DNA from: Rhizophlyctis rosea
Taxonomy: Eukaryota > Chytridiomycota > Chytridiomycetes > Rhizophlyctidales > Rhizophlyctidaceae
Reading direction: 5' to 3'
Assembly (NCBI GenBank): GCA_027596075.1
Contig: JADGJC010000186.1
Coordinates: 1 to 64,000, forward strand
DNA length: 64,000 nt
Shown one piece after another: positions 36,182 to 48,558 of the stretch. Positions within the stretch are counted from its first letter, which is position 1; the number at the start of each line of letters is the position of its first letter. The notes beneath the pieces are model-generated. The model was not told where the DNA came from. It was given only the letters and a program-made list of their open reading frames with translations, and ran no database searches. Both the position numbers and the translations under genes were made by a program.

Positions 36182-37447
36182 ATGACACTCCCGGCCCCTT
36201 CGGTCGCCATACTTGTCGACTGCAGTACAGTCGTCAGCGACTGCTTTCCAATCCCCTACTGGCGCAAACCCAACAACATCAACCTACGAGCAGATATTCC
36301 ATCGTGGAGCCACCTCCCCAACCAATTTTCTCGGAACGAATGCATACTCCGCACCTATCCGTTCGCCATCCCTTGGTTCGGTGATCCGCTGAGCTTGCCA
36401 ACAGCTGTGGGAGATGATGGAATAACAGCAGCCATCGTTCTGTTCAGGTTTGAGGAAACTCGGCCGGCGGGGATCTTTGGGGAGGAGAGCGGCCTTCAGC
36501 TCCTCAGTGCGATTGATCGAGCATTGAATGCGGGAAATGGTAGGATTGCATCGATCCATCGCAAGGCCTTCAGAAGGAGTCACTGATACCCTAATTCCTA
36601 CGATCCAGTCCACCGAGCTTACGTCATAGCTGTGTACGACAGTGACTGGTCGTCCCCAGATGCCAAGCGAGAAGTCCAGGCACATCTCGAGTCCCATGAT
36701 TTCCACCACTTTGATGTGTCGGCTGGCAGAATCGATGAAGTTCGACAGAAGCTCATTGATATTGTCAAATCGAGCAGCAGCCAACGACACCACCTCCAAC
36801 CCGCAAGAGGCGTCCAACGGCAGACAACTGCTCCTACTTCCACTCTTCCATCCACAATACTCGCCATCCCTACCACCATCCGTTACCTCCTCCCCATCCT
36901 CATCGTCTTATACCTATTCATACTCCTTCACGTCACCAACCTCAAAACCGAACTAAGTTCTGCCCAAGGAGCCGTGCGTCAAACCGAGAAACAGCTGGAC
37001 GAAACCAGCGCGCAATATGAACTCAAAGTCCACGAAATGGATGATTTGATAAAGCAACTCCAGCGGGCCTCTACCAAATTGAACACATGTGGGGAGCAAC
37101 TGAAGCTAGTAACGGCTAACCTGACCACATGTGAGGACCAACGACTGGCGGCATCAGCTAACTTCAGCACATGTGAGAGCCAACGGCTGGCGACATCAGG
37201 TAACTTGACCACATGTGAGGGACAACGACTGGCGGCAACCGAGACGGCGAGAAAGGCGGGGGTGGAAGTCGAAAAATTGAAGAAGAAGGCGAGGAATTGT
37301 GAGAGCAGGCCACCCCAGAATATCAATCCCGAAAGGCATCATTCAAACGGTACTTGTCCTGCAGAGGAAGTGGAGGACCAGGATGTGGGATTTATGAAGT
37401 CTGAAAGCCATCCCAAGTGGTTTGGGTTTTGGGGGTTTCCGAAATAG
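36182..37447 (+). CDS. Single-pass membrane protein with a Cys-spaced coiled coil
   Basis: Two exons (36182-36539, 36609-37447) give 398 residues; the 69-nt intron keeps frame. Residues 1-200 form a soluble domain I cannot assign (VAILVDCSTVVSDCF, YVIAVYDSDW). One transmembrane segment follows (LLPILIVLYLFILLHV, about residues 222-240), then a coiled coil. Within it are four 14-residue repeats (TCxxQRLAxSxN-type), each with one Cys and, in three, an N-glycosylation site (NLT, NFS). If the coil is lumenal or extracellular, the regularly placed Cys could form disulfides between helices. The tail is acidic, then FWGFPK. No homologue is recognised. The head-to-head GTPase-like neighbour is also membrane-anchored, so shared regulation is possible. 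Confidence 0.7.
37076..37243 (+). repeat. Four 42-bp in-frame tandem repeats
   Basis: Units at 37076-37117 (diverged), 37118-37159, 37160-37201 and 37202-37243; the last three start AAC(C/T)T and share ACATGTGAG and CAACG(A/G)CTGGCG. Each codes 14 residues with one Cys, keeping the coiled-coil register (two heptads). Confidence 0.9.
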
Positions 37448-37949
37448 GGAGATGGTTATTGGTAGTAATATCCGGTGTGCGGGCTTTGTATGTAACTTAT
37501 AAATGTCAGAACAAGATGTGGACCTCAACCGGGTTTACACGAGGACGTGCAGACTGGGCAAGCATGTCTAGCCGGGCAGACGTTACTCACAGGGGAGATG
37601 TTTTGCGGTGACGCCCGTTTTGCAGTCATCGCACGGAGTTTTGCTTTGAAGTTTCTTAAATAAAATGCTGTGGTGACTGACTCCGCAGTTTTCCGAAGCG
37701 AAGGAGTCGGAAGCTGATTTGTACAAAACATGATCTCGGTCAGAATGAGAGGACAAATATTCGAAACGACAAAGGACAGTGAATGAGGGAGTGCGAAAAA
37801 GTGATCTTTAGTACCATTTAAGCAATAACACACACGCGGGCTCAAGCATAAGCGGGAACTGATACAACCCACAATTGCCTTATCATCACCATCTCTGCTA
37901 CTACCATTCATCTTAAGTCTCTTTGATCTTCTCACACCCGACCCCTCCA
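37448..37949. other. Convergent intergenic region
   Basis: No gene is supported between the coiled-coil gene and the convergent F-box-like gene. Confidence 0.5.
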
Positions 37950-39764
37950 CTAATTCCTCCTCAACACCTGCAATTCCTTCACATTCACGGGGACTTCTTG
38001 CCCGTTTGACTCCTTGCCCTCCACTTCCACCGTTCCGTCTCCTACCCTCTCAACCAGCATTTCCTTACTCCCCTCCTCAGACTTCTTCTTCCTCACAGTC
38101 ACCCTCTTGCGTGCCTCCACAAAAACACCATTCATCCACTCCACCAACTCCCTCAACACTCTCTTCCTCTCCTCCCCACCCTTCACCCCCTTCTTTCTAA
38201 ACCAACCCCTCCCAACCTCCTCCTTCCACTTCAAAACCGTATCCCAGGTGGGCCGCCAATCAATCGCCCCATCCGCCATCTCCCAAACAAGCACTTCAAG
38301 ACACTCCCGCCCATACCTCCTGTCCTCTTCGCAGGAGTCGGAGACAACAAGTCGCATGGCTTTTTTCAACAATGCCGCAATGGACGTTTTCGCGTGAGTT
38401 TTCGCAGGGGTCTGTTTGCTGTTGCTGTGATTCCAGGAGGAGTCCCAGGGCAACAGACCAGCCATGGATGGTGGAATGCGATGCGAAGAGGTGATAGGCT
38501 TTAGTATACATGTACAGTGCGGGGAAGTCTTCGATTTGGACAAGAAGAAGTCGACGGATGGTGGGAATGTCGGAGGTGCGAATGGCAAGACGGAGGCGAA
38601 GGATTTGGTACATTGCTGGGGTAGCAGCCTCGAGTGTGCGCTGGATCGTATCCGACAACACCGAAAATATTTGATCATGTGCAGAATCATCTATATAGAA
38701 CGAATCTAAAAGTTGCACCACACCATCATCGAACTGCTGTTGAATGGACAATGATGCCGCATCATACATCTTCTTCATACCCTCCACACACACCGCGGAT
38801 CGCACATTAGTGGTCAATCTCGGCAACAAGTCCAAAATTCCAATCCTCTGCCTCCAAAACTGGCTCCCCAGCAAATCTTCATCAGGCTGGTGGTGCCATA
38901 GCCGCTCCTTCCAAAGCTCTAAAACCTTACAATGAAATATCCTCCGCTCGCCCACCGAAGCCCTCTCATACAACTCCTCCACAACGTCCACACACCGACC
39001 AAAGTCAATCAAGCCCTTTACCCGTGGTAAACAATCCAAAAGCCGCAGCCTCTCTCTGACACAAGTATGCCGAAGCAAAATCTCCTCACAGCTGTCATAA
39101 GCGTCACTTTCCTTGAGGAACTCAGCAAGGGGAAAATCCTCCATTTCCAACATGCGTTGCAACTTGACTGGGTCGTATTGACAACGCTGAAATCGTGTAG
39201 CGGATGGAGAGAGAACAGGGCCGGAATGGTTTCCGTATGGTTCAGGAACCATTTGTATGGTTAGGTACCAGGTTTGAAGGCGTTGGATGTCATCCCGGAC
39301 TGAGGTGAGAGCATCGAGTTTCATTGTTTTTTTAAGAAACTTTTCGAGGTAGTAGAGAGGGGGCTTGGGGCCATTAAGAACCGCGGTTAGGATTGTTAGA
39401 TTTGTTGACCATAGAGGGAAGCGAATTAGAGAGGCCACTGTAACATGTAGAAGTAAAGTCACAAATAGGGAAAGACGTTAGCCATCTTCCATATGTTGAG
39501 AGGAGGAGTGTGAGTGTTTTCCTCACATGCAACATAAGGTTCCTCTGACTTGAGGAGCATAAGGACGTTCTGTGGGTCCCGCAATGCAGATCGGAGTCCG
39601 CGGCAACTGATTTGGAGGTTGTAGAGGCAGCTGAGGGGGATGTGGTGGAGGATGGATAGAAGTGCGTCATCGTTTATCGTATATAGCGTTGGAATTTGAG
39701 ATTGGTTTCACCAAATTGTCCTCTGGGTATCGCCCAGGGTGCTGGGGATGTCCGCTGCGCTCAT
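37950..39764 (-). pseudogene. F-box-like gene, disrupted
   Basis: The first exon would start at ATG 39764 (MSAADIPSTL), but a TGA at 39708-39710 follows in the same frame, just before a good F-box-like segment (INDDALLSILHHIPLSCLYN, LQISCRGLRSALRDP). An intron (donor near 39527, acceptor before 39440) joins it in frame to a long helical region (LASLIRFPLWSTNL ... MYTKAYHLFASH). Near 38380-38450 the coding frame shifts by one without a credible intron, and a charged C-terminal region (RRYGRECLEVLVWEMADGAI, WMNGVFVEARKRV) follows to TAG at 37950. With both lesions the gene looks broken; an unrecognised upstream exon could rescue the first. No clear relation to the 25.8-30 kb pair beyond the F-box. 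Confidence 0.5.
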
Positions 39765-40242
39765 GGTTGAATTGTGAGCAGCTGTGCAAGAAAAGTGTTG
39801 ACTTGTTGAGGTGAACAATGGAATGAAATTGGGGTGGGAGACGGGCTCAGACCAGGGCTCAGAAGTCTGAAGTCTAGTTGGAACTTGGGCAAGCGACTCT
39901 GCGGCAGTGGGACGAAGATGGTTGATTACACAAGAAGTACAAGGTGGTTCAACCTCGTAAGCATTGCCTGCTTGACATCTCACCCACAAGATGCGATAAT
40001 ATGCGATGGTCAATGATAATCTACCGGTGAGTACTGAGGAACATACATGCCGTATCAAAGTCATCGATTATTTCGATGACCAGCTTCTTCCTGAAATTAC
40101 TCTCCTGAACCATCCATGTCAATCATGCCAATACCGCCGTAGAATCATCCCCTCCAATACCGGCCCAACCGCCCTCCAGCTGATCAAGTTTGGCACCCCC
40201 TAACGTCCCCATCAAGTCCAGAACAGCCGCCAACGCCATAAC
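39765..40242. other. Intergenic
   Basis: 478 bp between two minus-strand genes. No coding signal. Confidence 0.5.
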
Positions 40243-43200
40243 CTACTCCTCCCTTTGAGTTCCAACCCTGGCAAACCCCATCAGCTTCTCGTCGATATGG
40301 ACCTCGTTCGTCAACGACATGCCCTTATAATCGAACCTCAACCTCATGCACACCTCCCGCGCACGCTGATCAACACTGAATCGATGTCTATGCGATTGCA
40401 AATGTTCTTCGAAAGCCCCCAGCGTCTCCCCGGGGCCCGTGTGGAACACAGTTTTGTTACTTGGGTCGATATCTATGAGTGACATCGATATGGAGCGTAA
40501 GATACTTGCCAACTGTTGCAGAGACTCCCAGCGCACAAGGTCCGCAACAAAGGGGGAAAGCACACCATCACACCACTCACCTTTGACACAGCTCAAACAA
40601 ATCAACCGTCTCTTCGCTTTACCCTTCCCTCCACCCTCCTTGCGATCCAGCACCCAAGGATCATTAACATATCGACCCCTGAGCTTTACCAACTGGTCCC
40701 CAAGCCACTCTGGCAAAATCTTCTCCTCCCCCATCTTATGGTAATCAGTGAACAAATTGGGCAGAAGCTCCTTGACTTTTGCCAATTTTGGGTTTGATCC
40801 GAGGTACATGATGCCGTCAACATTCACCCCTTCCGCTCGTTCTACGTTCGCACTGCCCGAATCTTTCTTCATGCCTTGCAGATCCAACAGGTCAAATTGT
40901 TAGCCATCATCTTACCATTCTTCGATTCGGAAACACAAACACATTTGACTGACTTACTTGATCGGCGCAAATCCTCCGGCGGAGAAACTCCAGGAACGAA
41001 CATGACATCTTCAACATCCACATACCCCGCCACCTCCTCAAATATCTCTCCAAACCTCCTCATCACACTTTGCGACCATTCCTTATGCTCCCGTCTTTGT
41101 GCCTCAGTTGGTGTCCCCACACTTCTAATCTCCCCCAACGTAACAATCTCAGCAATCACCTTCGCCCACCGCGTCAAGAACTTATCGTCATACACACCGG
41201 CCGCCACCCACCCCATTTCATCATGCAACTTCCGCAACACACGATAGCAGATCGAATGAAGCTGATGGTAATTCAATCCGAACAAAAAGGTCTCCTTCTG
41301 CTCCCGTTCCGCAACCGTAACAACCGCAACGAAAATCTTTTCCAGTCCCTCCGCGTCATGCACAGCACTTTCCCCTCCGGCACCCGTTCCGGTCTTCAAC
41401 CAAGGCGCAAACTTCTCCAACGACTGCAAAGTAATCGGCTTCTTGTTATGCCGGTAATCAAGCCCTATCTGCCAACACAACGAATCCTCCAGCCTCAGCC
41501 AATGCCGCGCCAACCCCGGACATGGAAACCCCCTCACTCCGCTTATTTGGCGCGAAACTTGCTGCGCTAATCCCAAAAGCAAGTTTTAGATGCTTCAGGT
41601 AGTCGTCTCCCTTCTTCGGAATCCGCCCTTGAAACACCCGTTCGCCGTGGACACGCATGAACATTTCGAATATGGGGATAGGGTCAACGTAGCCCTCGAT
41701 CTTCAAGTAGTTGTAGGCATGCATGGTGACCATGACAAAACCACCATACCCCGCGGCAAGCGCTCCCTCGTGCATGACGCTAGCCAACACATTCTCGACG
41801 GACCCAACAGCCAACCAGGGGTTATGGTAGTAAATGGAAAACGGCCCCCTCTCCTCAACCCTGTTCCCCACCGATGGCCTCGGCTTCTCCTTCCGATGCT
41901 GCCCTGCAAAATCATCCAGAAAACAAAACTGCATATCATGAATGAGAGTTTCCGCCGCCCCCGTCCACCGCGTCAATTCCTCGGACCTATCCCCTCCCGG
42001 ATTACTTTCAAGATACTCCCGGCAACTATCCTGCACCTTCTCCGCGACGCTTCGCACCGAATCGACAAGACCGGTGAGTCGTACCCGCATAATATCCAGC
42101 GAATCAAGCCACAACCGAAAGGCGAATACCAGGTGGATACGGATCCTCTCCCCAGCAAAGTCCACCCCCCATTCAGCCACCTGCTTCACAAGCGCATCGC
42201 GGTTGATTCTTTCTTGCCAATCGACGTGTATTCCAACGTATGCCCAATCGCCTATATGATCCATTATCAGCCCGGCTTCTTCTTTATGTATTTGCATTTG
42301 GCTTCTCGGGGGTAGAGGGTCGCGGGTATCGAGGGGGGTATCCCCCATTGGGGGCAAGTAACTCCAGTCTCGTCCTTTACCGAAATGTGAGGAACCATAA
42401 AGAATGGAATAGATGTCCTTCATGCCGACTTCCATATAACTACATGTGAAGATGAAATGGGACACTCAGTAATTCGTGTATGCAATTGACAGAATGGCCC
42501 CTCAGAGTCACATCAAATGACGTGGCAAATTCATCAACAATGAACATGATTCGTACCTGAACTTGACCTCGCTTCCAGGAAGATTGCGACGCAAAATCGT
42601 CATCCAAGTGCAATGATTTTTGAATATGGGGTATTCGGACGATAATTGTTCTTCCAGAGCTTTAGCCATATCCACCGCCAGTGTCATCACGCAGGACACC
42701 GTCACCATGGTGATTTCCCCTATCGGCGCAAAAAAAAAGAGCGAAATGTCAGTATGCTTCGCCACAAAACAATTGCCTTCCACAACGCCTCCCAAGACCT
42801 TGAAACTTACCTTCTTTGAAACGCCGCCAGATGTCTGTCGTGTATTCCCGGATCCGTTCCAGATCTTCATTAAGGCACCATGCCGCGAATTGTAGCTCCT
42901 TCATGTAATCTTCCATCACACTATACGAGTCATCCGCATTTGGCGCCGTTGATGCCCGTGGTTGTGGAGCCGCAGATGGCCTCTCCGCCTTCCCTCCAAT
43001 AGGCAATCAAACACAACTGGCTCCTTCACCTCAAGCAGCTCAAATTTGTTTGTGATGTTGTCGACGCTCCCATCCCGCGCACCCTTCCAGACAGATTTTC
43101 CACTTTGATCGGCCTTCCGTTTTGGGCTGACGTTGTTGGGCTTTACCGCTGACCTGTTGAACAACGCAAAAGCCCTTTCAAGAACACTAAGGAAATGCTG

Positions 43201-43746
43201 ATGGGATGCATTATCTGCGTTTATCCGCATTCTCTCCTCCATGTTTTCCACTTGGTCGGTAGCCTTACTGTAGAAGATGCAAAACAGTTTCCGCATGTTG
43301 ATGACCTGCTGGAAAGTAGACAGGACCGAGGATGGAAGGGATGGTAGAGAGGCAGCGCGTTGGGAAAGTATGGTGATGACATTGACGAGCTGAGTGATGT
43401 TCAAAGGGGTGGAAGATTTCGTGGATTTGGGAGGGATAGTAGGGGTGGATGGTTCCGGTGGTTTAGAGTTGCTGGGGTTCGATGCTTGAGCCATTTTGGC
43501 CAACTTGCGTTCCTTCCCCTTCAGCCGCTTACTTCCTGTTGGTGCAGGAGCCGGTGGGGCGGCCGGTGGGGCGGCCGGAGTGGGAGCAGCAGTGCCATCA
43601 GGTCCAGAGGTGAGTCTAGACAGAATAGCAGGATCGAGGACGGCAGAGGCGGCCTGAATAATGGAGGAGATGACGATGCTGGTGCCCTTTTTATATGCAC
43701 CATAGGAGTCATAGAGTGCGCTCGGGAGTTGGATATTTGCCGCCAT
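40243..43746 (-). pseudogene. DUF6604-like large protein, copy A, frame-shifted
   Basis: Starts at ATG 43746 (MAANIQLPSALYDSYGAYKK), followed by GSKRLKGKERKLAK and VINMRKLFCIFY...HQHFLSVLERAFALF...NITNKFELLEVKEP. This is the pattern of the fungal DUF6604 N-terminal region, whose function is unknown. Later segments have no known family: AAWCLNEDLERIREY, VTVSCVMTLAVDMAKALEEQ, YHNPWLAVGSVENVLASVM, MRVHGERVFQGRIPKKGDDY, FGLNYHQLHSICYRVLRKL, HRFSVDQRAREVCMRLRFDY. Several introns are needed. Two one-base frame changes have no intron: near 43005 (after KEPVVFD) and at a G5 run near 41530 (after NKRSEG); the other copy aligns across both. So this copy is probably damaged, though assembly error is possible. 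A homologous copy lies at 44638-48558. Confidence 0.6.
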
Positions 43747-44637
43747 GTTGGGAAAGCAAGCTGCGGTGGTTGCTTAAGGTAGTAGACAGAGGATGGATAT
43801 TTCGATAAGGCTTGGGGCAGAGTTCAAGTAGCAGATGGGCTAAAAGTTTAGGTAGTGGCAGTTGTTCAGGAGAGGTGAGAGCCGGGTCACAAGGTGCTAC
43901 CTCGACAGTGCATCCGAGTCAAATGAGACTTATTGAGGGCCCGCAACTGAAACACACGAGCAATACAAGCACCGTGGCTCCAGACCGGCGAAGTTGGTGG
44001 AAATTTGGGTGTCTCTAACACTGCAATTGTCGTCGGAAGTATCTTCGTCTCAGACAAGACGGCCCTAAGAAAAGATTGTCGGGAAACGCAAAGAAGTCAA
44101 AGACGGATCAACTTTTTGTGATGGACTGTCAGTCACGATGTCCGAGAAACCGGACCGTTGTGGCTTGTGCTGTTTATTTACAAATATTGGCAATCAGCTG
44201 AAGGAGGGTCGGTCTCTCTCAACTTCGACAACAAAAGTATGGCTAATTTACAGAAGATATGCAATGGGCAGGAACACATGTTGCTATCGTTGATTCAAAC
44301 AGCATAATGGTTTTACGTCGCCAACCTTAGGGCAACGTTGGGAGGTGGACCTGCTTGTTTGTACTTTGCGTCCGTTGTGATTAAGACATTACAGACTGGG
44401 AAAACAACATTACCGGATGCCATTCGACTTTGCTGATGCAAGCCAAAGAATCATACAAAAACTGATCATGATATCCCACCACTAAGAACTACTAAGTAAC
44501 ACACATGTACCTATCTCTATGAACAATGGTCCCTCGAAAAGAACCCATCGCTTCCTGAGCTCCCCGCGCCAACAGCTACTACCGTTCCCACCGCCACATC
44601 ATCCCGGCAATATCAGCCAAACCGTCCGTGCCCCACC
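43747..44637. other. Intergenic between the DUF6604-like copies
   Basis: About 890 bp. No coding signal; holds the upstream region of copy A and the 3' flank of copy B. Confidence 0.5.
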
Positions 44638-47600
44638 TTACTCTTCCCTCTCACCTCCACCAAAGCCCATCAACCTCTCATCAATGTAAAGGTCATTCGT
44701 GAGCTTCATCCCCCAGCAATCAAACTTGTACTGGCTGCACACCTCCCGCACCCGCCGATCGACATAAAATCGATGGTTGTACGATTGTAAATGCTTTTCA
44801 AAGGTATCCAATGTCTGTCCCGGGCCTACAAGAAACTCTCGTCCGGTACCTGTGATATCCATCGAGCGAATGTCAGTCATGTGCAGCTCGAGACGGGCGC
44901 AATGCGCACAGCGCTGACGGAAACGATGGCAAAAGCAATAGGGATCCACCCTCACCTTCCGGACAACTCACGCAAATCAGCTTAGTCTTCTCTTTGGGCT
45001 TCCAATCAACTAACCAAGCATCATTCAAGTATCTACTCTTGAGTTTTTCCAACGCAAAGACCAGCGGCCTAGGGAAACGCGGATCGTTTCCCATGTCGAA
45101 ATAGTCGCCGCACCAGTCGGGCACGTGTGCTGCAAGTTCCACCAGTTCGCACTTGGGTCCGAAGTACTTGATGAGCAGTCGCTCTTCGCCAGTTTGTGGG
45201 TTTCATAGCTTGATGGTGTCATTGCTTGGTCGGATAATGGTAGGAGTCGCAACCTGTGGTACTCTGAATTCAGTTCTGGAAGCATTTATAAGGACTCCTC
45301 TCATTCCTCCTTATCGTAGCTTCCGCTCCTGCGGCACTCTTATCCTCCTCTCCACTCGATCCTGACTCTGAGACCTTTGGATCGACCTCCCACCCACTCG
45401 ATTCTGATTCTGAAGTATCAGAATCAACCTCCACTCCACTCGCTCCCGATCCCGATTCTTCCAAATCAGCTGAACCACTCTCTCCGTCCTCCGCCTCCAA
45501 CTCATCATCCTCAACTATCTCAAAGCGACCTTCCTCCTCTTCATCTGGTCTCGACACCAATGGCTCATCCCAATACATAGAATGATAACCTGAACTGCTC
45601 CCCCCAAACAGATCTGCCAACCCCGAGTCCCTGAATTCTGGATTAAACATCATAATTCCTTGCCCAGCGCTTACTCCCTTCGGCCGATCCCCACGAGTGG
45701 CTCGCAAAAACGTTGACGGTGACGGCAAATTTCCGCCAATTGAGATGGTGGAAGAGGCATTTCGTATCTTGGGCTGCTGCACCTTCTTTGTTATCACTTT
45801 CGACTTTGGTGTCTTCGCTGCTTTCGACTCTGCCTCCCTTCGCGCTTTCTGTTCCCTGATCTTGGCCTGCAACTCCTCCTCCTCTCCCGGTTGCAGCAGA
45901 TCCGTCGGCGGCGTCACACCCGGCACGTACATGACGTCCTGAACCCGCACCGCACCCGCAACCTCTACAAAGATCTGTCCAAATTGTCGCATGACCTTCA
46001 ACGATTCCTCCTTATGGTGCCGAAGCTGTTCCGCGGTAGGTTTTCCCTCCACAAACAGACCCTTGTTCGTAACGATCTCCGTAACAACCCGCGCCCACCT
46101 AGTCAAAAACTTATCATCTTTATCCAGAGTCGGCGCGTACTTCAGCATGTCATCCCGCAATTTCCGCATAACCCGACAGCAGATCGAATGCAACTTATGA
46201 TAATCCAACCCGAACAAGTACGTCTCCTTCTGCTCCCGCTCCGTGGCCGCAACGACGGCGTCGAAGACTTTTTTCATCCCCTCCCCACCGCCATGCACCG
46301 CGCTCTCTCCCCTCGCGCCAGTCCCCAAGTTCAACCCCGGCACATGCTTCTCCAACATCTGCAACGTAAACGGTTCCTTCTCCTGCCGATACTTGATCCA
46401 ATCTGATGACACAACGACTCCCCGTCCGGCATCCACCGTCTCCCTTTGCCATGCCCAAACACACCCTCCGTCCGCCGATCTTTCGCATAACTAGCCGGAT
46501 CAATCCCAAGCGCGACACTCAAATGCCGTCGATAGTTGTCCCCCTTCACCGGAATTCGCCCTTGGAAAATCTTCTCCCCATGCACGCGCATCACCATCTC
46601 GAAAACAGGAATAGGAGTCTCAATGTACCCCTCGACCCTCAAGCAATTGTAGGCATGCATCGTCCCTAATATGAAGCCGCCGTACGATGCCGCAAGCAGT
46701 CCGTTGTGATGTGTAGCCGTCAAAAGCTGCTCAACCGACGCGACCGCCAACTAAGGATTATAATAAAACATTGAAAACGGCTTCCGTCTCAACGCTTCCT
46801 CTTCCTCTTCCAAACTCATGTGCTCAATATGTTGCTTCATAAAAAACCCGATGTTCTCCTTTCGATGGTTCGCAATGAAATCATCCAGGAAGTAGAACCG
46901 AGTCCCATTGACGAAATCCCGCGCGGCGCTTGTGAATTTCCTCACATCTGGTGATTTATCTTTCTTCGGATTACACAACAAGTATTCCCGGTTGCTGCTC
47001 TGTATCCGCTTAGCGACAGTCTGCAACGTCGACACGATCTCGTCAAGCCGCCCCCGCATACTGTCCAACGAATCCCGCCACAACTGGATTGCAAAGACGA
47101 AGTGGATCTTGATTTTCTCAACTTTGAGATCCTTTCCCCATGCCGCAGTTTGCTTCAACAGTGCGTCACGCCCGAGTATGTTCTCCTCTGACCCCCCCGC
47201 CAAAGCCCAGTCCCCAATGTTGTTCAGAAGCAGACCAAATCCTTCCTTGCCTTTCGCTTTCTCCGTCATATGCCGGGGAGGATTGCAAGCATGGAATCGA
47301 AATTTTAATAGAGAAGGATAGTGAGCCAGACTGCTTTTGCCATGAGCCATCTTCGAAATACTTTGAAGAGCCCCAGATATGTCACGCATGCCGAGTTTGT
47401 GCTCCCTGATTGTAGGGAGAAAGATGTCACAACATGCCTTGAGCGACAATCAAGAACGTCACAAAACATAATAAGATACGTACTTGTACCAATTGTCTCC
47501 TGTGCTTGGATCCGGACGTTTGAGCTGCAAGGCGGTGGTCCATGACTGATGGTTGTTGATTTCGCTGTATGGGGCGGTAAGCTGTTCCTCTAAAGCTTTG

Positions 47601-48558
47601 GCCATATCGACCGCCAGCGTCATGACACAGGAAACAGTAACCATTGTAAGCTCGTCTACAATAACAGAAGTGGTTAAACGTAAGCCTTTAGCCACCAAGA
47701 ATGCATATACATAATAATTGGAGCGTACCTTTCTTAAAACGCAACCACACCTCCTTCATGTACCCACGAATCTTCTCCAAGTCTTCATAAAGACACCACG
47801 CCGCAAATTCCAGCTCAGCACGTCGGTCTTCCTCAACCCTATACAAATTCTCCTCCGTATCCTCCGGAGCCGCAGCTGCAGGTGTTGCTGGTTTCGGTAG
47901 CTTGTCGTCTGCTGGTGAGAACTCTGGTATGGTTGGCTCTTCAACCGTGAGCAACTCAAATTTGTTGGTGATGTTGTCAGTCCCATCCTGTTCCACCTTT
48001 AGAGCAGCCTTCTTCTGACCGCCGGCCCTGGCCTTGGGGGTGGTAATGCTGTTGAAGAAGCTGTAGGCTTTCTCAAGGAGCGTGAGGAAGTGCCGGTGCG
48101 ATCTGTTTTCTTCATGGATCTGATTCTTGTCCGCACCCTCCACAACGTGGTCTGTGGCTTCACTATAGAAGGTGCAGAATAGTCTTCGCATATCAATAAC
48201 CCTCCTGAATGTAGTCAAAACCGAAGATTGGAAGTGGCGGAACGGTGAGATCATTTCCGATCAAAGTGTCGACTACCGCATCCAGTTGGGTGACGTTCAG
48301 GACGGTGGATCCGTAGGATTGGGTGTTTTTCGGTTTTGCGGCCTGCGCAGCTTTGGCCTGCTTGCGTTCCTTGCCTTTGAGCCGCTTGGACCCGCCAGTT
48401 GCGGGAGCGGGAGGGGGGTTGGTAAGGTCTTTGAGAGTGTTCTGGTCAAGGACGCCTGACGCAGCTTTGACGATGGCGGAAATGACGATGTTGGTTCCTC
48501 TTTTGTAAGCATCGTAGGAGTCGTAGAGGGTGCTGGGAAGTTGGATAGTTTGAGTCAT
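44638..48558 (-). pseudogene. DUF6604-like large protein, copy B, with stop and frameshifts
   Basis: Starts at ATG 48558 (MTQTIQLPSTLYDSYDAYKR) and parallels copy A along its whole length, e.g. VIDMRRLFCTFYSEATD, NITNKFELLTVEEP, AAWCLYEDLEKIRGY, VHGEKIFQGRIPVKGDNY, FGLDYHKLHSICCRVMRKL, HRFYVDRRVREVCSQYKFD. Lesions against copy A: one extra base near 48218 (VPPLP then SSVLTTFRRV), TAG at 46751-46753 where A has Trp (NPWLAVGS against NP-stop-LAVAS), and one base missing near 46395 (SLCHQIG then WIKYRQEK). It also has an acidic Ser/Glu-rich insert (45300-45560) that copy A lacks. With three lesions it is probably a pseudogene. Direct tandem duplication with copy A is evident. Confidence 0.65.
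46751..46753 (-). other. In-frame TAG at a conserved Trp position (copy B)
   Basis: TAT AAT CCT TAG TTG GCG GTC; copy A reads HNPWLAVGS at the same place. Similarity continues on both sides. Confidence 0.85.
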
